From Leclercia adecarboxylata (GTDB lineage Bacteria; Pseudomonadota; Gammaproteobacteria; Enterobacterales; Enterobacteriaceae), in NCBI GenBank assembly GCA_901472455.1, contig LR590464.1:1240001-1304000 (forward strand): DNA of 64,000 bases, in the 5' to 3' direction. Within the stretch, counting starts at the first letter, position 1, and every line of letters starts with the position of its first letter. The notes beneath the pieces were generated by a model that saw only the letters and a program-made list of their open reading frames with translations, was not told the DNA's origin and did not search any database. Made by a program: the position numbers and the translations under genes. Of this stretch, positions 47,400 through 58,544 are shown one piece after another.

Positions 47400-47427
47400 T
47401 GCCGGGCGGCAAGGCGATTGCCCGGCC
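47400..47427. repeat. Short REP-like palindrome after pgm
   Basis: GCCGGGCGGCAAGGCGATTG followed by CCCGGC: a single REP-type hairpin with a mismatch bulge. Confidence 0.65.
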
Positions 47428-47437
47428 TGGAACCTCT

Positions 47438-47466
47438 AAAAACGGCAACCTCAGGGTTGCCGTTTT
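47438..47466. terminator. Bidirectional terminator between pgm and kdpE
   Basis: AAAACGGCAACC-TCAG-GGTTGCCGTTTT, usable by both convergent genes. Confidence 0.85.
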
Positions 47467-47474
47467 GCTTTCTC

Positions 47475-48152
47475 TCAAAGCATAAACCGATAGCCAATGC
47501 CGGTTTCGGTTAACAGGTGGCGCGGGCGCGCGGGATCCACTTCGAGCTTCTGCCGAAGGTGGCCCATATAGATGCGCAGATAGTGACTATGCTCCACCGC
47601 ATTCGGCCCCCAGACCTGGCTTAACAGCTGGCGCTGGGTGAGCACTTTGCCATGATTGTTGAGCAGGACCGCCAGCAGGCGGAACTCGATAGGGGTCAGA
47701 TGGATTTCTGCCTCTCCCCGCTGAATGCGTCGTGACGCCAGATCGACGCGAATATCAGAGAAGGTGTACACCGGGTCGACAGGAGAGGTGGTTGCGTGGC
47801 GACGCAGGGCAACGCGCAGCCGCGCCTGCAGTTCGCCAATGCCAAACGGCTTGCTGAGATAATCGTCGGCACCGGCATCGAGCGCGGCGATTTTGTCGGT
47901 CTCTTCCAGACGCGCCGAGAGCACAATGATGGGCATCTGGCTCCACTGGCGCACTTCCCGGATAAAGTCGAGGCCGTCGCCGTCGGGCAGGCCCAGATCG
48001 AGGATCACCAGATCCGGTTTGCGGGTCGCGGCTTCAATCAGGCCCCGCTGCAACGTCCCGGCATCGTGTACGCGCAGCCCTTCACCTTCCAGCGCGGCGC
48101 GCAGAAAACGGCTGATAGCGAGTTCATCTTCAACAATCAGGACGTTAATCAC
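47475..48152 (-). CDS. kdpE: Response regulator KdpE
   Basis: 225 residues, intact. OmpR-type regulator: receiver with phospho-Asp in LVILDLGLPDG and Lys in YLSKPFGIGEL, then a winged-helix DNA-binding domain. Activates kdpFABC under potassium limitation or high osmolarity. Overlaps kdpD by four bases. Confidence 0.97.
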   Translation of the reverse strand: MINVLIVEDELAISRFLRAALEGEGLRVHDAGTLQRGLIEAATRKPDLVILDLGLPDGDGLDFIREVRQWSQMPIIVLSARLEETDKIAALDAGADDYLSKPFGIGELQARLRVALRRHATTSPVDPVYTFSDIRVDLASRRIQRGEAEIHLTPIEFRLLAVLLNNHGKVLTQRQLLSQVWGPNAVEHSHYLRIYMGHLRQKLEVDPARPRHLLTETGIGYRFML

Positions 48153-50823
48153 AAATCCTCTGGCAATTCATTCAGTTCGGGTGGCGTATCGCGCGGCAGT
48201 GTAACACAGAATCTGGCCCCCCCTTCAGGGCGGTTATGGGCCGTGATGGTGCCGCCGTGTACCTCAACAATCGCCTGGCAGATGGCCAGCCCCAGCCCGA
48301 CGCCGGGAATGGCCGACTCCTTATTACCCCGGGCGAACTTATCAAAGATAGCCTGTTCCTGACCCGCCGGGATGCCGGGGCCAGTATCCCACACTTCCAG
48401 TTGGAGCTGTTCCGGGGTGACGCTGGCATGGATGCCGATCTGCGCTTTGCGGCCCGCGTATTTGCCAGCGTTCTCCAGCAGGTTAATCAGCACCCGCTCG
48501 AACAGAGGACCATCCACGTGGATTAACGCCAGGGGATCGGGCATATCGAGCGCGATATGCCGTCCACCCAGCCCCGGCTCCAGCGTTTTTAAGGCACTGC
48601 CGATCACCTCTTCCAGCGTCAGCCACTCTTTTTTCAGATTAAAACCGCCGGACTGGATCCGCGCCATGTCCAGCAGGTTATTCACCAGCCGGGTAGTATT
48701 CAGCACGTGCTGGCGGATCTCACTGGCCTGAGGGGCATGGCGGGAGCCTTCTGCCGCCAGGTCGAGGGTCAAAATTTCCGACTGGCCGAACAGCACCGTC
48801 AGCGGCGTGCGCAGGTCATGGGAGAGTGCCGCCAGCAGCGAATTGCGAATGCTCTCCCGCTCACTGGCTAACCGCGCCTGCTCTTCGCTGGCGGTCAGGG
48901 CCAGCCGCTCAAGGGCATTGGCGACCAGCAGGGTGAAGGTCTCCAGCAGGCGCTGCTGCTCGGGGATCATCAGCTGGCGCAGGTTAGACGGCTCAACGAT
49001 CGCCACCCCCTGATGCTGGAGCGGCAGGATAAGGTAGGGCACGCCGGGCAGGGTGTCGGTGCCTGCCCCGGCGGGCTGGCCCTTGTCAAAGCTCCAGCGG
49101 GCAATGGCCTCATCCCAGGGCGTCATTCCCGAGACCGGGGTCAATGGGCGCAGCGCGCCCTCGCGATCCGGGCTCAGGATCAGGCTGCGGGCGTGAAAGG
49201 TCGAGTGAATAAACTGCTGGCTGGTGTGGGCGATATCCTGCGGCGTGCGGCCCACCGCCAGCGCCTTCGACATCTCATACAGATGGCGGGTGCGCTGCTC
49301 GCGGTAGCGGGCGATCCGCGCCTGATAGCGCACCCCCGCCGTCAGGTTACCGATCAGCAAGCCCACCGCCAGCATCACGGCGAAGGTCAGTACGTACTGC
49401 ACATCCGACACCGCCAGAGTACCGCGTGGGGCGATGAAAAAAAGATCGAAGCTGACCACGTTGATCACCGTCGCCAGGACCGAGGGCCAGCGGCCATAAA
49501 ACAGCGCCACGATCACCACCCCAAGCAGGTAGATCATCACCAGGTTGGCGGCATCAAAGTTGGGTAGCCACTGGTTGGCAATAAAGGTGATCAGGGCGCA
49601 CAGCAATACCGCCACCAGACAACCGCGCAGCTGGATGCGCCATTTTTCGGTAAACGCCGGTTATCCGGCGTTTTTGCGGGCAGGGCGGCGGGCTTGTCGT
49701 CAAGGGCGACGATCAACAGGTCGAGGTCGGGCGCGCGCTGCGCCAGCCTGTCGGCAAAGGTGTCCCGGTTGAACCACCGGCGATGGGAACGCCTGCCGAT
49801 GACAATTTTGCCCAGGTTATGCTCCCGGGCGTAGCGCAGGATGGCTTTATCTTCTGCCTGTTCGGCCAGGGTGGCGGTTTCGGCCCCCAGCTCCTGCGCC
49901 AGACGCAGGGCGCTGAGAATGGCGCGGCGCTGGTTCTCCGGCAGACGGTGCAGCTGCGGCGTCTCGACATAGACAGCGTGCCAGACGCTGCCAAACTTCG
50001 CCGCCAGACGCGCGGCGGTGCGCACCAGTTTCTCGTTACCGCTGCCGTGGCCGATGCAGAGCAGGATGGCGTCGCGGGTATGCCACACCTTCTCCTCGCC
50101 CTGACGGTCGCGCCAGGCCCGCATCTGATCGTCCACCCGGTCGGCGGTACGGCGCAGGGCCAGTTCGCGCAGGGCGATCAAATTGCCTTTACGGAAGAAG
50201 TGTTCGATTGCCCGCTCGGCCTGCCCGGCGATGTAAACCTTGCCTTCGTGCAGGCGCTGGCGCAGATCGTCCGGGGGCAGATCCACCAGCACCACTTCAT
50301 CTGCCGCGTCGAAGAAGGGATCCGGGACCGTCTCCCGTACCTGGATGCCGGTGACGCCGCTCACCACGTCGTTAAGGCTTTCCAGATGCTGCACGTTGAC
50401 GGTGGTAAAGACATCAATGCCCGCTTCCAGCAGCTCTTCAACGTCCTGCCAGCGTTTGGGGTGACGCGAGCCGGGGGCGTTGCTGTGCGCCAGCTCGTCC
50501 ATCAGGATCAATGCCGGACGGCGGGCGAGGGCGGCGTCCAGATCGAATTCCGTCACCAGACGACCACGATGATGAATACGCCGGGAAGGCTGGGTCGCCA
50601 GCCCGGCCAGCAGGGCGGCGGTCTCCTGGCGACCGTGGGTTTCCGCCACGCCGATCAAAATATCAAGCCCCTGGGCGCGCAGACGCTGCGCTTCACTGAG
50701 CATGGCGAAGGTCTTGCCGACCCCCGCGCAGGCGCCGAAAAAGATTTTCAGCTTGCCGCGATGGGGGGTGGCAGCCTGCTCCAGCAGTTTGTCCGGGTCC
50801 GGGCGCTGAGGCTCGTCGATCAT
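48149..50823 (-). CDS. kdpD: Sensor kinase KdpD
   Basis: N-terminal KdpD domain with Walker [12 protein letters not shown] and Walker B-like [14 protein letters not shown], a universal-stress-protein domain (about residues 250-370), four membrane helices, a GAF region and a kinase core with the phospho-His in LSHDLRTPL and ATP motifs. One missing base near 49655 (just before KWRIQL) splits the gene. Corrected length is about 891 residues. The start directly follows the kdpC stop. Confidence 0.95.
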
Positions 50824-51400
50824 TTAGTTTTTCCTTAGTGCGTCCAGCGCCCAGATTCAATTCAACAATGTTGACCACCGTGCCGCCCATCGCGCTGAAC
50901 AGCGGTTTTTGCGTATGTTCGGCCACCAGCTGGCTGAGCTGCGCGGGCGTGAGCTGGCGCGCCTGTGCCACGCGGGGGATCTGCCAGGCGACGGCCTGCG
51001 GCGTCAGACTGTAGTCCAGCCCGCTACCGGAGGCGGTCACCAGCTCAACCGGCACCGCCTGGCTGGCCTGCGGGTTGGCGACGCGTAATGCCGCTATGCG
51101 GGCGCGAACGGCATTATCCAGTTCAGGATTGCTGCCTGCCAGGTTACTGCCGCCTGAGGCCAGCGGATTATACGGGCTTTCTGCCGTGGCAGAAGGACGA
51201 CCGTGAAAGTATCCCGGCGCGGTAAAGTCTTGTCCAATCAGACGTGAGCCGCGGATCTCCCCCTCCTGACGGATAAGGGATCCGTTGGCCTGGTCGGCAA
51301 ACCACCACTGACCCAGGGCGGTGGTAACCAGCGGATAAACGCCGCCGGTGACCAGGGCCAGCAGAATAAACAACAGTATAGCGGGACGTAACATAGCCAT
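50824..51400 (-). CDS. kdpC: KdpC, potassium-transporting ATPase subunit C
   Basis: One N-terminal membrane helix ([20 protein letters not shown]) and a periplasmic domain with [16 protein letters not shown] and [10 protein letters not shown]. It stabilises the KdpFABC complex. An extra G near 50846 (LNLA/LDAL) destroys the stop, so the raw frame runs into kdpD. Corrected length is 191 residues. Confidence 0.95.
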
Positions 51401-51412
51401 TTGATTTTCCTC

Positions 51413-53459
51413 TTAAACCAGCCCGAACAGGGTAAGCACCAGGTCAATGGCTTTAATGCCGATAAAAGGCACCACCAGCCCACCCAGGCCGTAAATCCAC
51501 AGATTGCGGCGCAGCATGGCGGCGGCGGTGAGCGGCTTGTAGCTCACCCCCTTCAGCGCCAGCGGGATCAGAAAGACAATGATCAGCGCGTTAAAGATCA
51601 CCGCGCTCAGGATTGCCGAGGCGGGGGAGTGCAGATGCATCACGTTCAGGGCGTTTAGCTGCGGATAGGTCGCCGCAAATGCCGCCGGATGATGGCGAAA
51701 TATTTCGCCACGTCGTTGGCGATACTGAAAGTAGTCAGGGAGCCGCGGGTCATCAGCATCTGTTTGCCGATATGCACCACCTCAATCAGCTTGGTCGGGT
51801 TGGAGTCGAGATCGACCATGTTGCCCGCCTCTTTTGCCGCCTGGGTACCGGAGTTCATCGCCACCGCCACATCTGCCTGGGCGAGCGCCGGGGCGTCGTT
51901 GGTGCCGTCCCCGGTCATCGCCACCAGACGTCCTTCGGCCTGATACTGCCGGATCAACGCCAGTTTGGCCTCCGGCGTGGCCTCGGAGAGAAAATCATCC
52001 ACGCCGGCTTCGGCGGCAATGGCCGCGGCGGTCAGACGGTTATCGCCGGTGATCATCACCGTTTTAATGCCCATTTTACGCAGCTGGGCAAAACGCTCCT
52101 TGATGCCGCCTTTAACGATGTCCTTCAGGGCGATCACCCCCAGCACAGTCGAGCCTTCCGCAACCACCAGCGGCGTGGCGCCCTGACGGGCGACGTTCTC
52201 CACCAGGGTATCGACCTGCGGCGGGAAGTGGCCGTTGTTGGCGGTAATGTGACGGCGAATGGCATCCACCGAACCTTTGCGAATCAACCGATCCTGGAAG
52301 TTAATTCCGCTCATCCGTGTTTGTGCCGTAAAGGGCACAAAGGTGGCCTGCAGGCTCTGTACGTCGCGCTGGCGCAAATTAAAGCGCTGTTTGGCGAGGA
52401 TCACGATGCTGCGGCCTTCCGGGGTTTCATCCGCCAGTGAGGCCAGTTGGGCAGCATCGGCCAGCGTTTTCTCATCCACGCCTGGGGCAGGCAGAAACTC
52501 GGATGCCTGACGATTACCCAGGGTGATGGTGCCGGTTTTATCCAGCAGCAGCACGTCGACATCACCGGCTGCTTCTACTGCCCGGCCGCTGGTGGCAATG
52601 ACGTTGGCCGCCAGCATCCGACTCATGCCCGCCACGCCGATGGCCGACAGCAGGCCGCCGATGGTGGTTGGGATCAGACAGACCAGCAGGGCAACCAGCA
52701 CGGTGACGCTTACCGCCGTGCCGCCATATGACGAGAAGGGCCACAGGGTGGCAGTCGCCAGCAGGAAGACAATGGTCAGCGCCACCAGCAGAATGGTCAG
52801 GGCAATTTCGTTCGGGGTTTTGCGCCGCTGCGCGCCTTCCACCATGGCGATCATCCTGTCGAGGAAGGTCTCACCGGGGTTAACACTGCACTGGATCACC
52901 AGCCAGTCTGAAAGAATGCGCGTCCCGCCGGTGACCGAGGCAAAGTCGCCGCCGGACTCACGGATCACCGGCGCGGATTCGCCGGTGATGGCGCTCTCAT
53001 CCACCGAGGCACCCCCTTCGATCACCTCCCCGTCGCAGGGGATAATGTCTCCGGCCTCTACCAGCACGATGTCGCCTTTGCGCAGCGTATCCGCCGGAAC
53101 CTTGTCCGTTGCGGCACCGTACCGGCTTCGCGCAGCTTACGGGCGAAAGCCGTTTTCTGTACCCCTTTGAGGCTGTTGGCCTGCGCTTTGCTGCGTCCTT
53201 CTGCCAGGGCTTCGGCGACGTTGGCAAACAGCACGGTGAACCACAGCCACAGGCTGATCGCTGCGGTAAAGGTGGCGCTGCCTGCCAGTAATCCGCCCGC
53301 CATGGCCAGGGCCAACAGGGTGGTCAGCAGGCTGCCCAGCCAGACAATAAACATTACCGGATTGCGCCACTGCACGCGCGGGTCGACTTTTTTAACCGCA
53401 TCCATCAGCGCCTGACGAACCAGCGAGGGTTCGAGCAGGGCCAGTTGCTTACGACTCAT
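51413..53459 (-). CDS. kdpB: KdpB, P-type ATPase subunit
   Basis: ATP-hydrolysing subunit of the potassium pump. TGES in [10 protein letters not shown], phosphorylation site [10 protein letters not shown], and [11 protein letters not shown]. Two missing bases split it: near 53122 (REA/RYGAATD) and near 51690 (FAII/PAAFAAT). Both are deletions, unlike most breaks in the window. Corrected length is 682 residues, as in E. coli. Confidence 0.96.
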
Positions 53460-53477
53460 GACCAATACTCCGCAAAA

Positions 53478-55163
53478 TCAGCGTAAAGAGAGATGTTCCG
53501 CGACCGGGCCTAAGGCGAGGGCGGGAATAAAGGTGAGGGCGCCCACCAGCAGGATGGTGCCGATCAGCAGGCCAACAAAAAGCGCGCCGTGGGTCGGGAG
53601 CGTGCCGCCAGAGGCGGGCTGGCGAGTCTTATTCACCAGCGATCCGGCGATAGCCATAACCGGTAATAATCACCCCAAAGCGACCCCACTAACATGCAGA
53701 ACGCCAGCAGGCAGTTCCAGAATGGCGAGTTGGCGCTCAGGCCCGCGAAAGCGCTGCCGTTGTTGTTGGACGCCGACGACACCGCGTACAGCACCTCGCT
53801 GAACCCGTGGATGCCGGGGTTGAAGATGCCGCTGCGTCCGGCGTCAGTCATCAGCGCCAGTGCGGTGCCAAGCAGCACCAGCGTCGGGGTGACGAGGATC
53901 GCCAGCGCGGTCAGCTTCATCTCCCGCACGTCGATTTTCTTGCCCAAATATTCCGGGGTGCGGCCAATCATCAACCCGGCGATAAACACCGCCAGCAGCA
54001 CAAACAGCAGCATGCCGTACAGACCCGATCCGACGCCGCCAAACACCACTTCACCAATCTGCATCAGCCACAGCGGGATCATCCCGCCCAACGCGGTGAA
54101 AGAGTCGTGCATGGCGTTAACCGCCCCGCAGGAGGCCGCAGTCGTGACCACGGCGTACAGGCTGCTGGCAAGAATGCCAAAGCGGCTCTCTTTGCCCTCC
54201 ATATTGCTGTTGCTGTCTGCCCCCCAGCAGCATGAAGTGGCTGTTGCCTTGCCATTCCGCCCACATCACCAGCGCTGCGCAGATCGCAAAGATGATGGAC
54301 ATGGTCCAGAGGATCGGCATGCCCCTGGCGACGTTCGCTGACCGCCTCGCCAAAGGCAAAGCACAGCGCGGCGGGGATCAGGAAGATCGCCAGCATCTGC
54401 ACGGCGTTCGTCAGTGCCGTGGGGTTCTCAAACGGATGGGCAGAGTTCGCATTGAAGAAGCCGCCCCCGTTGGTGCCAAGTATTTTTATCGCCTCCTGCG
54501 AGGCCACCGGCCCCATCGGCAGCAGCTGCTTTGCCCCCTCCAGCGAGGTAAAACGGCTGATAAGGCAGCAGGTTTTGCAGGCACGCCCTGCTGGATAAAC
54601 AGCAAGGCGATGACCAGCGACAGCGGCAGCAACACCCACAAGGTGATGCGGGTCAGGTCGACCCAGGCGTTGCCGAGTGTGGTGACATTCTGGCGAGCAA
54701 AGGCGCGGATGAGGGCAAAAATCACCGCAATGCCGCTGGCGGCCGAGAGGAAATTTTGTACCGTCAGGCCCGCCATCTGGCTGAAATAGCTCAGGGTGGT
54801 CTCTCCGGCATAGGACTGCCAGTTGGTATTACTGACAAAGCTGACCGCAGTGTTCAGCGCCAGATGCCAGGAGAGGCCCGGAAGCTGCTGAGGATTAAGC
54901 GGCAGATAACCCTGTAGCATCAGCATTGCGAACAGCACCGCCAGACCCACCCCATTCAGCAACAGGATCGCCAGCAGATAGTGACGCCAGTCCATCTCGC
55001 CGGTGCGGATCCCGAGCATTCGCAGTAACCCGGCGTCAAGGGCTTGCACCCCCGGCAACGGCAGGCCGTTGATCATCCGCGCCAGCCACATCCCCAGCGG
55101 GCGGGCGAGCACCAGGAGCACCAGCAGAAAGCCGGCAATAAGCAGAAATCCTTGTGCGGCCAT
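53478..55163 (-). CDS. kdpA: KdpA, potassium-binding channel-like subunit
   Basis: Selectivity-filter-bearing subunit with about ten membrane segments. Filter-like loops include [33 protein letters not shown] and [10 protein letters not shown]. Six insertions break it: C near 54581, T near 54552, G near 54328, G near 54222, G near 53688 and A near 53668. Corrected length is 559 residues. Its ATG overlaps the kdpF stop. Confidence 0.95.
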
Positions 55164-55252
55164 CAGAATGCCTCCGCGTTCAACAGGGCATAAATCAGAT
55201 ACCCCAGTAACAGGAACACCAGCACGATGCCCGCGATTACACCTGCACTCAC
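55163..55252 (-). CDS. kdpF: KdpF, 29-residue membrane subunit
   Basis: GTG start at 55252, then [20 protein letters not shown] followed by [10 protein letters not shown] single membrane helix; it stabilises the Kdp complex like a lipid. The stop TGA shares its last base with the kdpA start codon. One residue-for-residue analogue of E. coli KdpF. Confidence 0.93.
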   Translation of the reverse strand: MSAGVIAGIVLVFLLLGYLIYALLNAEAF

Positions 55253-55333
55253 AATTCACCTCCGGGTGACATTAGTCTTGGTGCAAAGGCTAAAATTTCG
55301 GGCGCAAAGATTTCGCAAAAATCGGAGGGGGAG

Positions 55334-55352
55334 GGTGTAAAAAAAGTATAAA
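55334..55352 (-). promoter_or_regulatory. KdpE box upstream of kdpF
   Basis: Minus strand TTTATACTTTTTTTACACC, identical or nearly so to the E. coli KdpE-binding sequence as I recall it, 82 bases upstream of the kdpF start. Confidence 0.85.
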
Positions 55353-55562
55353 GAGGGATAAGACCCTAATTTAACTAATGGTTAGTATAAATTTAACTTT
55401 TATGTAACTTAATTACGGCGTGAATTGTAAAGTACCTTCTTATTCACCAAAAAAGTGGTCGGATGAGTAGTAAAATTACAACCAAAGCGTTATTATTTTC
55501 CTCAGTTAAGCAATTTCAATTTTCCGGAGAGGGTTTCCGGCCAGAAAAAAGGGGAGAAAATG
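55353..55562. other. AT-rich divergent promoter region kdpF / ybfA
   Basis: About 210 bases, strongly AT-rich, between two divergent genes. It should hold the ybfA promoter and distal kdp sequences. No gene seen. Confidence 0.5.
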
Positions 55563-55772
55563 ATGGAATCTTACAAAGCGTATCCGGCACATATCGTTTT
55601 TATTCGCCGCACTTTCGGCTGTTTTAGCGGGGTGTTCTGGCGTTACCAGTGATGCTTTTCTGGAAAGGAACGTTCTCGTTTTTATAGCTATCTGCATCGC
55701 GTCTGGGCTAAAACCAGCGACAAACCGGTGTGGATGGACCAGGCCGAAAAAGCCATTTGTGATTTTTATTAA
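55563..55772 (+). CDS. ybfA: YbfA, small membrane protein
   Basis: 68 residues after correction: start [18 protein letters not shown], a short hydrophobic middle, and the conserved end [20 protein letters not shown]. Three extra G (near 55617, 55632 and 55666) put the middle out of frame and then back in. Function unknown; upstream of kdp, as in E. coli. Confidence 0.88.
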
Positions 55773-55811
55773 GCATTCAGAAAGACTACACACAGCACTT
55801 GCACCAACAAA

Positions 55812-55842
55812 AAACCGCCACAGCAATGTGGCGGTTTTTTTT
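55812..55842 (+). terminator. Terminator of ybfA
   Basis: AACCGCCACA-GCAA-TGTGGCGGTT followed by eight T. Confidence 0.9.
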
Positions 55843-55927
55843 ATCCCTCGGGATTCGCGGTCCGTTGGGTGGAGCTATCAGGCTCTTCCAGAGAAGACTA
55901 TCTTATCCTTAACCGCTCTCAGGGGAA

Positions 55928-56205
55928 ATGTAAGCAATCTAAATGAATTCTGTAAGGCCTGTGGCGGTCTGCCTATGAGCCAGGATGTTGACTATGATGT
56001 GTCGTCCCTTTCTGCCATCTCGCACATGGGCATCGGTCCCGGGAAAGGTGCATTCACAACCGTAAATCAGGTTTTTCCAGAGCTTGTGTCTGCCGGATTA
56101 ACACCGGTGGTGAACGGTGGAGCGGTTTATATGCAGGGACCGCATAATGAAACGCTATCTTTGTATTGCGTTCATTGTTACCAGCGTATTCGTGGTAAGA
56201 AGTGA
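55928..56205 (+). CDS. Unrecognised small protein with two Cys-x2-Cys pairs
   Basis: Not recognised. The open frame reads (in part) EFCKACGGLPMSQDVDYD, a Gly/Ser-rich middle (SHMGIGPGKGAFTT), then YCVHCYQRIRGKK and stop at 56205. The two CxxC pairs, about 66 residues apart, could bind zinc. The start is uncertain: ATG 55928 is one base out of frame with the rest (fitting a missing base, as elsewhere), and the first in-frame ATG is 55975, which would lose the first CxxC. It lies between ybfA and phr, where E. coli carries rhsC and other variable genes. Confidence 0.45.
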
Positions 56206-56254
56206 CGAGTCTGTCGTATCCGTTGCCCTTACCGCGTACATGCAGGACAAGTAG
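56147..56254 (+). CDS. Possible 35-residue hydrophobic peptide, overlapping the previous gene
   Basis: ATG 56147 preceded by AGGGA, reading MKRYLCIAFIVTSVFVV then a polar tail ending SVALTAYMQDK. It ends five bases before a strong terminator. A basic start, one membrane helix and a tail with AY near the end recall Hok/Gef toxins, but the match is weak and the peptide is shorter. It overlaps the preceding frame by 59 bases and may not be translated. Confidence 0.25.
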   Translation: MKRYLCIAFIVTSVFVVRSDESVVSVALTAYMQDK

Positions 56255-56258
56255 CGTT

Positions 56259-56287
56259 AAGGCCGCCATCAGGGCGGCCTTTTTTAT
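56259..56287 (+). terminator. Terminator before phr
   Basis: AAGGCCGCC-ATCAG-GGCGGCCTT followed by T-run. Confidence 0.85.
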
Positions 56288-56365
56288 TCCAATATGGCTA
56301 CACTTGTTAAAGCGAAGTATCCTCGGTGACTTGTAGATGTTACAGACGATAATCACTGGAGTGTT

Positions 56366-57777
56366 ATGGCCACCCATCTGGTCTGGTTTCGCGCCGATCT
56401 GCGCATCCACGACAACCTGGCGCTTGCCGCCGCCTGTCGCAACAAAAATGCCCGCGTACTGGCGCTTTTCATCGCTACGCCGCAACAGTGGCAGCAGCAC
56501 GCGATGGCACCGCGCCAGGCCGCGTTTCTTCACGCCCATCTCAACGGCTTACAGCAGCAGCTGGCGATAAAGGCATTCCGCTGCTGTACGCTCAGGTCGA
56601 TGATTTTGCGGCACAAGCAGAGAAAGTGGCGCAGATTTGCGCCGAGCATGACGTCACCCACCTTTTTTATAACTACCAGTACGAACTGAACGAGCAACAG
56701 CGCGATCGCCAGCTGGAGCGCGCGCTGGAGGACGTGACGTGTCAGGGATTTGATGACAGCGTTATTCTGCCTCCCGGCAGCGTCATGACCGGCAATCACG
56801 AGATGTACAAAGTGTTTACGCCCTTCAAAAACGCCTGGCTGCGGCGGCTGAAGAGGGGCTACCCGAGTGTGCGGCGGCACCTGCCGACGCGAGGGTGAGA
56901 AGGTTACGCTGGAGACGCTGGAGTTCGACTACCCGCAGCAGGCGTTCGATGCCGACCTGTTTCCGGCGAGCGAGAAAGAGGCGATTGCCGGCTGCGCCAG
57001 TTCTGCCAGCAGAGCGGCGGGCGACTACGAGACACAGCGTGATTTCCCGGCTATCGAAGGCACCAGCCGTCTCTCCGCCTGTCTGGCACTGGGGGTGCTT
57101 TCCCCCCCGCCAGTGCCTGCACAGATTGCTCGCCGAGCAACCCCAGGCCCTGGAAGGCGGCCCGGGTTCGGTATGGCTAAATGAACTGATCTGGCGAGAG
57201 TTTTATCGCCACCTGATGACGTATCACCCTGATTTGTGTAAATATCGACCCTTCATTCGTTGGACGGATAACGTCCAGTGGCAGGCAGACGAGACTCAGT
57301 TGCGGGCCTGGCAATATGGACAGACCGGCTACCCGATCGTCGATGCCGCCATGCGCCAGATGAATGAAACAGGCTGGATGCATAACCGCCTGCGTATGAT
57401 TACCGCCAGTTTTCTGGTGAAAGATCTGCTGATCGACTGGCGAGCCGGGGAACGTTACTTTATTTCGCAGTTGATTGGATGGCGACCTGGCCGCCAACAA
57501 CGGCGGCTGGCAGTGGGCGGCGTCAACCGGCACCGATGCCGCCCCCTATTTTCGTATTTTTAACCCGACAACCCAGGGGCAGAAGTTCGATTCCGACGGC
57601 GTGTTTATCCGCCGCTGGCTGCCGGAGCTGGCCGCCGTGCCGGACAAGGCCATCCATGACCCCTGGACCTGGGCAGACAAGCAGGGGATCACCCTCGATT
57701 ATCCGCGCCCGGTTGTCGATCATAAACAGGCGCGCGTAGCCACGCTGGCAGCGTATGAAGCCGCCCGAAAAGCGTAA
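56366..57777 (+). CDS. phr: Deoxyribodipyrimidine photolyase
   Basis: Blue-light repair of cyclobutane pyrimidine dimers using FAD and a folate antenna. N-terminal antenna domain [23 protein letters not shown] domain with [43 protein letters not shown] and [15 protein letters not shown]. Seven or so indels: missing bases near 56570, 56853 and 56983; one indel near 56885; extra G near 57020; extra C near 57105; extra G near 57479. About 471 residues. ybgA, upstream of phr in E. coli, is absent. Confidence 0.94.
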
Positions 57778-57787
57778 GGGAGCAACA

Positions 57788-58530
57788 ATGAAAAACAGTG
57801 AACTGGAAAAACTGATTAACGACAAGCTGAACAGCAGCAGCTTTAGTGACTATGCGCCGAACGGCCTGCAGGTAGAAGGGCGTGAGCAGGTGCAGAAGAT
57901 TGTAACCGGGGTGACCGCAAGCCAGGCGCTGATCGATGAAGCAGTGCGCCAGAAAGCCGATGCGGTAATTGTCCACCACGGCTATTTCTGGAAAGGCGAA
58001 TCCCCGGTGATCCGCGGTATGAAGCGCAATCGCCTGAAAACGCTGTTGGAAAACGACATCAACCTCTACGGCTGGCATCTGCCGCTGGACGCTCACCCGC
58101 AGCTGGGGAACAACGCCCAGCTGGCGGCGCTGCTCGGCATTACCGTCATGGGCGAAATCGAGCCGCTGGTGCCCTGGGGCGAGCTATCCATGCCGGTACC
58201 GGGCCTGGAACTGGCCTCCTGGATTGAAGCCCGTCTGGGGCGTCGTCCGCTGTGGAGCGGCGACACCGGGCCGGACAACGTACAGCGCATCGCCTGGTGT
58301 ACTGGCGGCGGGCAGAGCTTTATTGACAGCGCGGCGCGCTTTGGCGTCGATGCCTTTATTACCGGCGAAGTGTCGGAGCAAACCATTCACTCTGCCCGGG
58401 AGCAGGGCTGCATTTTTATGCCGCGGGACACCATGCCACGGAACGCGGCGGCATCCGTGCCCTCAGCGAATGGTTGACGGAAACGACTGACCTGGATGTC
58501 ACTTTTGTGGATATCCCTAATCCAGCCTGA
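57788..58530 (+). CDS. ybgI: YbgI, NIF3/DUF34 metal-binding protein
   Basis: 247 residues after correction. Di-metal toroidal protein of the NIF3 family: VIVHHGYFWKGE and (after repair) AAGHHATERGG hold the metal-binding His. Function is still debated (GTP cyclohydrolase-like or metal insertase proposals). A missing G near 58408 (EQG/LHFYAAG) breaks it. Ten bases from phr, 14 from pxpB. Confidence 0.94.
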
Positions 58531-58544
58531 TGAGAGGTGTATAA

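Noticed and set aside
48149..50823. Split KdpD as separate sensor and kinase genes
   Set aside because: One missing base separates them, and KdpD is normally a single protein.
50693..51400. An extended KdpC of 235 residues
   Set aside because: The last part is kdpD sequence read out of frame after an extra G near 50846.
55759..55927. Coding start at 55759 for the small CxxC protein
   Set aside because: It overlaps the end of ybfA and the ybfA terminator, with no ribosome site.
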